A DNA stretch of 64,000 bases from Fennellomyces sp. T-0311 (Eukaryota > Mucoromycota > Mucoromycetes > Mucorales > Lichtheimiaceae), in contig JALLLT010000018.1 of NCBI GenBank assembly GCA_025266875.1, positions 1-64,000 on the forward strand. The letters are read 5' to 3'. Every line of letters starts with the position of its first letter. Within the stretch, counting starts at the first letter, position 1. The notes below the pieces were generated by a model. It ran no database searches. It was not told the DNA's origin and was given only the letters and a program-made list of their open reading frames with translations. The translations under genes were made by a program, and so were the position numbers. Below are positions 56,094 through 64,000 of this stretch, in pieces.

Positions 56094-57942
56094 ATGCAAC
56101 ATCCACAGCCAGGCATGTACCCGCAAGGGACAATGGGCCAGCCACCACCACCTAATCTGATGGCTCAACAAGCTATGGCGGGGCAAGCTGTGCAATACAG
56201 AAAACGTTCCAATGAAACCGATTCGCTGGCAAAACACATCAAGTAACAACGATCTAAGCGCGTTATGACAGCAAAAAAAAAAAGATTAACAACGTCTATA
56301 GAAAGAAGCGACCTACAGATCGTAACATGCCACCCAAAGTAATTTGAAAACTACGCGGCTCAACAAAAAATGGATAGTTAATCAAGAGGGATTTTAGATT
56401 GAAGCATTTGTTCCAGAATCAAAGCTGTACACGGAACTGAGCGAATTCGAGAAAAAGCTGGACGCAACCATCATGAGAAAACGCTTGGATGTTCAGGAAG
56501 CGTTGGGAAAGCCCACAAAGGTAGGTTTCGATGAGGGGTGTTGCTGAAAGTGAGGCCTCAACTTTTTGCGTGTCCAGGTCAAGCGAACGCTACGTATATT
56601 TGTATCCAACACATCGTCAGACCAGATATCGGCACAACAGAACGCAGACGACGAGAACTTTGATTTCAACAGCGGCAACCCACCATCATGGACACTCAAG
56701 ATCGAAGGCAGACTCTTGGATGTAAGCGTATTTATGTTGAAGCAAGTGTCATGCTGACGATTGGAAAACAGCCTCCGATCCCTACCAAAAAAGCACAGCC
56801 GGTTCAAAAGTTCACGTCGTTCTTCCGCTCCATTGTCATCGAACTGGAGCGCGATCCGAAGCTTTATCCGGAAGGAAACACGATCGAGGTCAGTGTGCAT
56901 TGAATCGTTGGATGCTTTCTGTGATATTAACGCTCAGCATCAGTGGCACAAGCAAGCGAATAGCCCCGAGCATGATGGCGTTGAAGTGAGCCGACGAGGT
57001 GATGCGAGTGTCAATGCTCGCATCATCCTGGAGCCAGAGTACATGCCTCAAAAGTATAAGCTGGATGGGCCGCTGTCGGAAACTTTGGACTTGAAGATGG
57101 AAACAAAACCCCAGATTGTTATGGCCATTTGGAACTATATCAAGGTAAGCAGGATGCGCTTTGTGTGCTACTGGGTCGCTTTTACTCAAGTGGCAGAATA
57201 GCATCACAAGTTGCAAGATGCAGATGATAAGCGGGTGATCCACTGCGATCCTCGGTTGCAGCAGGTAAAAAGTAATTGGGCAAGCAGGCAGCACATTACT
57301 CATCAACCCCTGTTTAGCTATTCGGAGTACCGCAGATACACTTCTCCCACATACCAGAACTAATCAATAACCATTTGGCCCGACCTGACCCCATCGTCAT
57401 CAACTATACTATTCGGTAACTAGTGTCTATGCAGCGCCTTTCATGATTCTAATCGTATCGCCAGCGTGGACAAGGATTTCCATCAGTCACCGCAAGCCTA
57501 CGATATCGACGTGGAGCTGGACAGCGTTGTTCGTCAAAAAATGATGAATTCGGTGGCGTCGACACAGCTACAGAAGGAAATTATGCAACTGGACGACAAG
57601 ATTGTTCAGTGCGTGCAAAGCATCAATAACTCCAAGATCAAACGGGACTTTTTGATGCAGTTTGCACAAAACCCGGTCGAATTTATCAACAAATGGATTG
57701 CCAGCCAGGCGAGAGATCTAGAAGTTATACTTGGTGAAAGCAAGATCAATCTGGAAGAGATGCGACAGACAGATTTTTACAAACAACCCTGGGTCAAGGA
57801 AGCTGTGTTCCACTATCTTACAGCAAAGGTAAAAGGATGCGCGCATTTGATTTGTGAAAGCAAAGCTCATGTAGCTATTTATTAGGTTCAGCAACGTATG
57901 CAGGAGCTTTTGAATGCTCAACGAGGAGGTGGACCTCAATAA
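56094..57942 (+). CDS. SNF12: SWI/SNF or RSC subunit Snf12/Rsc6 (SMARCD/BAF60), SWIB domain
   Basis: About ten exons; the ATG is at about 56094 (the exact base may be off by one or two). Blocks in order match SMARCD: Pro/Gln-rich start, [98 protein letters not shown], then the SWIB domain ([43 protein letters not shown]) and a helical C-terminus ([43 protein letters not shown]). It is a core subunit of ATP-dependent chromatin remodelers in the nucleus. Whether it serves SWI/SNF, RSC or both cannot be told. Convergent with the aldo-keto reductase gene. Confidence 0.95.
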
Positions 57943-58307
57943 GACTGTTCTTTTCACATTAAAGTTGTCCCTTGTTTTTTTTTCTTTTTGGTTCCTGGCA
58001 ATGGCATCACAGCATGTGATCGATTGTACTTCATTGAGAAAAAGTGGGGTATAATATGATGGACTTAGTCGTTTGTTTTGTTGAAAACGATGGCCTATAT
58101 AGTATACGAATAATACAATAGCTTTCATTTGCTGGTACCTTATTTTCAATACTGATGGGGATCGATGAAATAGTAAAGTATATGGAACAATATTCCTGTT
58201 CTTTGATACCGTTGATCTGGCGCAATGCGACAGCGGAGAGCTTCACAAAGTAATGAGACCAAAGCGAGTGTTTATTTTATTTGAACATAAGCAAATACGA
58301 CATGTAA
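57943..58307. other. Shared 3' region of convergent genes
   Basis: No gene. AT-rich with poly-T; holds the terminators of SNF12 and the aldo-keto reductase. Confidence 0.5.
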
Positions 58308-59614
58308 CTAAGCAACATTGGAATAAAGTGGGCATTTTACAATTGCAACATCCCAAGCTTGATCTAAGACATCCAAGACAACTTGAGGTAACGGACCCTG
58401 TTCTACCGCTTTGAGGTTCTGTTTAGCCTGAGCCAATGAGGATGCACCGATGATAACACCTTTCGAGACGCGTTAGTGTATATAACGATCGTAACAGATG
58501 TACCAAGAATATACCATCTCCCTTGTCAGAGCTAAGCTGAGAATGATGAACCATCCAGCGCAATGCAATATCCGTCGGGTTCAATCCTTGCTCCTTGGCG
58601 ACTTGATGAACTTTACCAACAGCGCCAAAGTAGCTTTCATTCCAGTATCGGCTACGGTATCGTTGGCCATGAAGGGTATTGGGGTCAAACCTAGAAAGTG
58701 CCTCCACCTCCTTGCTAAGATTGTCGTAATTGGGACTGAGTAAGCCACCGGCCAAAGGGCTATAAGCATAGAAGGAGATGTTGTAGTGTCTCAAGCACTT
58801 GAACAGTTCACGCTCGACATCCCGGGTCAAAGGATTGTATACTCCTTGATACACAGTTGGCTGTACCCAACCATTCTTTTTCGCGATCTCGCAGATAGCA
58901 CTCACTTCCCATGCAGCATAATTCGATAAACCAAACTATTACAAACATCTAGTAAGATAAGATGAGATATTGGGAGAAGTAAAAGCTTACGCGTTCGAAA
59001 TGACCTTGTTCATAGAGCTTTTGAACACCGGCCAAAGTTTCTTCGATAGGCGTTGTATGATCCTTATTTATGTAAATTATACTGCTTTAAGCCCTGTCTT
59101 GTCTCTTAAAAAAGTACTTACCGGTGCATGAAGGTAGAAAATATCAATTTTGTCCGTCTTGAGCGCCTGTAGCGAAGCATGCAAATATTCCTTGAGACCT
59201 TCAGGTTTAAAAGCACCAGGGGTAAATGGGGCAGCCTTGGTTGATATTTTAAATCGCGAGACTTCACCCAAGTCTGCTAGGACCTACGTTATGTAGCAGC
59301 AAAGTTATCAAGATTATCACATTTTTTTGCTCCTTGATTTACCTCCTCGGTGGTACCGTCGCAATATGCGCGCGCAGTGTCTATTGTGATTAAATCAGCT
59401 ATCATATTTGAAAGCATTATCATGACTATGGTTACCAAGTTCTTTGTAACCAAACTCGTCGAACTTATCGGTGATACTTTTGATAATAGTGGTATCCGTG
59501 ATGCGTGACTGTTCAGTTTTCCCAAATGTCATCGTTCTGTGCGCCAGCGTTATAAACTGCTTCTTGAAACGTCAAATTTGCGCCTTACCCGAGAATAATG
59601 TTCATGCGTGTCAT
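58308..59614 (-). CDS. Aldo-keto reductase, AKR7-like (aflatoxin aldehyde reductase family)
   Basis: Start ATG 59614 (MTRMNIILG), then an exon with TMTFGKTEQSRI, one with TIDTARAYCDGTTEE, 59271-side exon with SRFKISTKAAPF and DIFYLHAP, a long exon about 58905-58495 with NGWVQPTVYQGVYNPLTRDVE, FYAYSPLAGGLLS and IALRWMVHHSQL, and a last exon with GVIIGASSLAQAKQNL ending at TAG 58308-58310. The catalytic tetrad is visible: D and Y in DTARAY, K in STKAA, H in YLHAP. NADPH-dependent reduction of aldehydes in the cytosol is the family activity; substrate unknown. About 330 residues, normal. Exon borders in the 5' half are approximate. Confidence 0.9.
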
Positions 59615-61187
59615 GTTGTCTGAAGTTTCTTTTAATGAATGTCGTAGATAGGAAACGTATCCACGAGTTTCTTTTTATATGTTATTGGTATGTTCACACG
59701 CAATTCCGCTAGCGTCGGTTGCACCAATTGATCTGCCTCGGCCGACCGGCCCGGGCGATATGTAACATTGTCGAGGAAGTTATTTATATTTTACCGATGT
59801 CATGTTGTTCTGTTTGCCTTTGTGCGTGCTGTAAATAAAACTTTCTAAGGAAGTTATAGTATAGACGGGTCACAAATCAAGTCGAGCCCATTTTGTCCAA
59901 AGTTGCCTCAGCGTCCAAAAAATATGTAGGGAATACATGTCAGCCCAGTAAAGTAGAAGCCAATGCAGCAGCAATCGTCTAAGTGCATGTACCAGATTTG
60001 CGTATCGCTAGCTCAGAATCTACGGACAAATAACCAGAAACCGCTTGCGCAGATATAGTATCTCCAAAAAGTAATGTCATTACCCATAGAGAATGTGTAG
60101 AGTTCTATAAAGACATGGGCTTCAAATTGCCGTTCTTAAAAAGGAAAAAGATTCGTAATCGATTATACTTATATAGTAGTTTGGTGGCCTGGTTATGCAG
60201 ACTATCTGGACGATGCATTGGCAATGTGTCCTTGAAGGCTCCGAGTGGAATTTCACCGTCGCAAGCAACCATTTGAATGCGCTCATAGCTCGATATCCTT
60301 TCCTTGTAACACAATTAACATCCTAATTTGGGACCCGAACCCAAATAATAAATACATTTCAATACAAAAAAGAATTATATAGTAGTTTGGGGGAATGAAA
60401 TCCATTGCCTAAAAGACAAGCTGCTATTCAGACCAGTGCATTGGTGTTAGACGCCCTGGAATTAGTTGTTTCCAAAAAAAAGTTGATAGCATCTGTTTTC
60501 GGATCACTAAAATACGAGAGTATCTATAATAGAACAGAAAACTCCCCGATACCGGTGTTCATCAGAGGCAAATGATTTCAGGCCGACTAATAAGCGCGTT
60601 TTGCGAGCAAAAATCCTTCTCATGCTATCTGAAACAAACCGACAATATAGCATCATACGTACACACCTCCTTGAGAGTCCAAGAAAGAAATAGATGTATT
60701 TCTGCCGTTCAATGGAATTGTCATTGAATTGTTATATATTATTACTTCATCGTTCATCTTTGCATTTTCCTAAATCTCGCTAATTTGTACTTTGGCAGCA
60801 CATCCGAACTCACAAGAAGCCACATATAGTGTGGTTATCTATTTATTATCCAGCAGCATCATCTCTCTGGCTGTAAGCCTCCATATTTTTTTCTTCCTTG
60901 TTTTAGTTCCTATATTATCACTTCTTCCACCCCTGCCTGTCTTTTCCCATTAGGGTTTTTTCGGACATGGCATCCGCACTATTCTCTATACCTAAACATT
61001 CGTACCCCAAGGAAGCGACCATACACCTACAGGAGCAGGTCAAAAAGTCTCCCATAATAAAAATCAATACTTTTCAACTAGTCGACGTTACCGGGTAGAC
61101 GTATGATGGTACGTGAATAACACATTAGGAGCCTTCCGATATGACTAGATCTTCCAAGAAGTCTAGAAACCTCGCCGTATCGGCTAG
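59615..61187. other. Intergenic / decayed 5' flank of the Fanzor gene
   Basis: 59615-60900 is AT-rich with no supported gene; a TATATAGTAGTTTGG motif occurs twice (60171 and 60375). Between about 61100 and 61187 the frame of the first assignable Fanzor exon can be followed upstream through family-like residues, but it is broken by TAG codons. This suggests eroded coding sequence or undetected introns. Confidence 0.4.
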
Positions 61188-62351
61188 GAATACGATCTAC
61201 TTAGAAATAACTCTGCGAATGTGTCCGAGTCTGCAGATTTTGCAAGACATATCTTTGTGCTCAGCATGATACGCACACGGTAAGTTGATCCAAAAAGTGT
61301 TGATACATATATACTGAGAAAGGATACAGCATGAAAACATTCAGTGAAGATTTTAAACATAGAGAGATCCGTCGGACTATGTTTTCAGCTCGCCAGAGCA
61401 CAACGCATCAGATAGTAAATCATGTGCTAGGCGTAAAACCCCCAATTCCTCCAGTATGCCATATCCATCTAGGACGCTTTTAACTTGCTGACCTGACCAA
61501 ACGTACTCTTTTTAGGGAATGAAGTTGTTACCCATCCAAGTTACAACAAAAAGGCAAAGAAAGCGTTGGCATGTCAACCGCCGCGACTTTGCCCGAGAAC
61601 AAGGCTGGGAACAAAACGATCTGCCGACAATCGCTTTCTATGGAGTGGGCGATATGCCTCTGATCCCCGGATTTGCCCCAATCCCTCACGTTGTAAGCCA
61701 TAACGTCCATCTAAACTCGTTATCGATAATAACTACTAACCGATCAACTAAATAGGAACTTATCTTACTCCTTTCCAAATTCGCTTTGGTTATTTTAACC
61801 AACGAGCACAATATCAGTCAGGTGCACTCTTCATGCGACACACGGATCCAACGGGTCCAAGGGACCTATACCCATTGTCCTCACATGTAAGGTAGGAATT
61901 TTATTCGGTGTTCCATTAATTAACAAGTTATTACTAGCATCAAGAGACGTCGTGCTTTGACACTTGCTGGAAATCGGGGCAGGAAGGTCAAATGGTGTTT
62001 CGATGAAGCCGGCGTGTTTCTGCACCCACAAGCAGATTGCGAACAAGGACAAGCGCGGTGTAAGTTTCAAGCATCTGGAATTCTGCTTTCTTCTTACGCA
62101 TACTTTTAGATACAGAAATTTGGTCCATAAAGCAATGCAGGAACGAGCTTGCTCACGGGCGAGTTCTTGTAAGTGGGGATACAGTTGTATCAAGCTCAAT
62201 CTGATGCCGCTTATTGTAGTTTGTAGACAGAGACAAGAACGCGGCGTGCAATATAAGACGCATTGGGATTCAATACATGCTTACGGATGGAGCCCCCAAT
62301 CACCGCCCAAATGCTCTTGTACGGCCACCCCATGAAAATGAAAGGAATTAA
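61188..62351 (+). pseudogene. Fanzor (eukaryotic TnpB-like, RuvC nuclease), C-terminal part; 5' end decayed or unresolved
   Basis: Seven exons with consistent phases: 61188-61279, 61330-61453, 61516-61692, 61756-61886, 61938-62059, 62110-62168, 62220-62351. Key blocks: basic KRQRKRWHVNRRDFAREQGW, DLPTIAFYG.GDMP, LLSKFALVILTNEHNIS followed by a zinc-finger-like SQVHSSC...THCPH, IWSIKQCRNELAHG, and the RuvC-III hallmark VDRDKNAACNI. The last motif plus its Cys-rich lead-in is diagnostic of TnpB/Fanzor. Known Fanzors are guided by an RNA made from the element's 3' side. The usual first zinc Cys reads His here (QVHSSC). The Glu in TNEH may be the rearranged catalytic Glu reported for Fanzors (inference). 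The RuvC-I Asp was not found, so activity is doubtful. It ends 197 bp before the Mios start codon. Confidence 0.7.
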
Positions 62352-62548
62352 TAAAGAATTCCACAGCTTTAGTTATTGCGTCTGGCGCATGTCTGGGGAC
62401 TGGCCACCCCCAGACATGTTAGCTAGGCCCAATGCGCGTCGATCTCTCCGAAATGATTTTCAGCTTGTGTACCAAATTATTTTCGCGCGCTCCTCAATTA
62501 CTCGGTGTCGCACCTTCCTTTTCGTGAGTTAAAGAATCTCTGTCCATT
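62352..62548. other. Short spacer: Fanzor 3' flank and Mios promoter
   Basis: 197 bp. If the Fanzor is active, its guide RNA scaffold would be expected around here and over the end of the coding region. It includes CATGTCTGGGGAC..CCCCAGACATG (62388-62416), a perfect inverted repeat with a short loop that can form a strong hairpin. Confidence 0.5.
62388..62416. repeat. Hairpin just downstream of the Fanzor gene
   Basis: The arm CATGTCTGGGG (62388-62398) is the exact reverse complement of CCCCAGACATG (62406-62416), with a 7-nt loop. It lies 37 bp after the Fanzor stop, where element ends and guide-RNA structures usually sit. Confidence 0.7.
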
Positions 62549-64000
62549 ATGGCGTCTTCGCCATCGATTATATGGTCTCCCCATCCCGATTCCAACAAAT
62601 TCCTTGTGGGCGGAACGGAGCTCAAGCTTTACGAATGGATTCCAGCGGTAAATTGCGATTCGAACAAAGACAACCAATTTATGCATTGCTGTTTATTCCC
62701 TGTAGACTTCCGACACGCCAGGCAGTGCCCACTTTTTGCTATCTAACATACCCAAAATTGTGGTCATGGTACAGAGGGCAGAAGCAAACAGTTGCATTAT
62801 CTCTAACAGTTGATTTAGTGCGCTGATTGGTCTCCAGACCCATATCAGCGTGATTTGATCGCGATTGGACTTATTACGGGCAAAACACTGCTTGTTCGTA
62901 TGCAAAGTGATATCATGGACTCACCCTATCCATCATCCACCGACGGGATCAACTCGCCCACGCCATTGTACCGAAACCCGAGCCGCAGCAGCACGAAACA
63001 ACCACCAACACTTGGTGTTAAAATGTCAAGACCTTGCAACGTCGTATCGTTTTCCCAAACCCATCCACATTTGTTGGCGTGCGGTTTGGATAAGGTTCGA
63101 AATGATCCTTGTCTCCTTGTTTGGGATGTGTCTCAAGCAATTGACGGTGATACACCGACCGGAACAACTCCAAGCACACCCCATTTGACAGGTTTGCGAT
63201 TGATCTATAGATTTTTTCTGATACGAAATGGGAGGAGTGATTGTTTACTTATTGGATGTGTATGGTTTAGGTACTTTCGATTTGGATGAATGGAATGGGG
63301 TGTTTACGTTCTTACAACGGGGTAGATCGCAAGTTCAACAGTTTGGGAATGGATAGTTCGGTACCTTATCCATCATCCGCGTAAGTTCTTGGCTGTTTCT
63401 AGTGGATAGTGTTGTTTAAGAGGTTACATAGGTATCGCGAGCAACGCCCCATCTTACAATATGGCTCGTCCGAAGCAATCACTTCTTGTACTTGGTCAGC
63501 GCATGCGGGGTCCCCACTGTTGATTGCCGGCATGGGATACAAGTATCTGAGAGTATATGACATTCGAGGTGCACTGGTTTTTAGTCGAAAAGAAAAAATC
63601 TAATATGGAATTCTCTCCTATAGCTGATGCGAATGCGGCCCCGCTCCAGTTCTCAACAAAAGCAGTATATGGCACATCGATCGATCCGTTCAACCCGTAT
63701 CGGATGGCGTCATATAACGAAGAAGGCGTGATCAAACTATGGGATCTTCGAAAAACCAATGATTCAATATCCTTTTTCTATATCAGTTGATTGATGTTTC
63801 TGCGTTGACATAACATGTCCTTAACCAGATAGTTTACGTTCTAACGTTGAATTCAGAAAGTAGCACAAAGCATGCACTTTCGAAAATTGCATTTTCACCA
63901 ACAAGACCCGGACTATTGGCTTCAGTATCCAAAGATACACCGATCGTCAATCTATGGGATATCCAGGAAACGAGTATACTACAAAACGCAGTTCCTCCAA
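62549..64000 (+). CDS. SEA4: GATOR2/SEA complex WD-repeat subunit Mios (Sea4), N-terminal part
   Basis: Start ATG 62549 (MASSPSIIWSPHPDSNKFLVGG); it continues past the window end. Short introns split the beta-propeller. Blocks in order match Mios: the first strand ending ELKLYEWIP, a RHARQCPLF-like block, DLIAIGLITGKTLLVRM, MSRPCNVVSFSQTHPHLLACGLDK, LLVWDVSQAI, SEAITSCTWSAHAGSPLLIAGMGYKYLRVYDIRG, FSTKAVYGTSIDPFNPYRMASYNEEGVIKLWDLRK, FSPTRPGLLASVSKDTPIVNLWDI. The C-terminal RING-like zinc region is outside. GATOR2/SEACAT relays amino-acid status to TORC1 at the vacuole or lysosome. A few intron borders in 62640-62840 and 63190-63440 are uncertain. Confidence 0.93.

Noticed and set aside
60318..60340. 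T-arm-like sequence (TTGGGTTCGGGTCCCAA on the minus strand) as a tRNA
   Set aside because: Upstream sequence is AT-rich and cannot form D and anticodon arms; no acceptor stem.
60969..61098. ATG-initiated frame (MASALFSIP...) as the Fanzor N-terminus
   Set aside because: It ends at TAG, shows no RuvC-I or Fanzor-like motif and does not splice in phase to 61188 with a convincing donor.

Overview
The window reads as a fungal nuclear genome, most likely early-diverging (Mucoromycota-like). Host genes are cut by many 45-75 nt GT-AG introns with CTAAC/CTAAT-type branch points. Exportin-1, eIF4A-III, Snf12 and Mios homologues are clearly opisthokont. The repeat complement (DIRS retrotransposon, Helitron with endonuclease domain, MULE with a protease domain, Fanzor) is of a kind known from Mucorales. 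The lineage call is inference; no rRNA or other marker is present.

The left half (1 to about 31 kb) is a transposon landfill. From left to right: the 3' part of a DDE transposase that carries a complete DEDDy 3'-5' exonuclease inside its catalytic domain (1-3146, +); a Mutator-like transposase with FAR1-type DNA-binding, DDE and SWIM domains, fused to a ubiquitin-specific-protease-like domain (4054-8392, -); a complete Ty3/gypsy element (8843-14576, -) with two 266-bp LTRs identical by eye and a CTGTT target duplication, inserted 7 bp upstream of the start codon of a Helitron (14589-20628, +); a 317-bp solo LTR (18577-18893, CCTTC duplication) splitting the Helitron helicase; a hairpin-rich spacer; and a structurally complete DIRS element (21735-25965, +) with inverted terminal repeats, internal complementary region, gag, RT/RNase H/Dam-like methylase and tyrosine recombinase. 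Two multi-exon genes of one uncharacterised fungal family follow on the minus strand (27549-28847 and 29587-30713).

The right half (about 31.7 kb to the end) is gene-dense and ordinary: a DHA2-like MFS transporter; an ankyrin-DIL domain protein; exportin-1/CRM1; a CorA-type Mg2+ transporter; peptidyl-tRNA hydrolase 2; a Sos7-like kinetochore coiled-coil protein; the DEAD-box helicase eIF4A-III/Fal1; a cyclase-family enzyme; the SWI/SNF subunit Snf12 (SMARCD, SWIB domain); an AKR7-like aldo-keto reductase; and the start of the GATOR2/SEA subunit Mios/Sea4, which runs off the window. Between the last two genes lies a Fanzor (eukaryotic TnpB-like RNA-guided nuclease) whose C-terminal exons can be assembled in consistent phase but whose 5' part looks decayed.

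No rRNA, convincing tRNA, CRISPR array or operon structure was seen. The genes do not form one pathway. The main interest is the nesting order of the elements, the unusual domain fusions (exonuclease inside DDE, USP-like protease on MULE) and the Fanzor.
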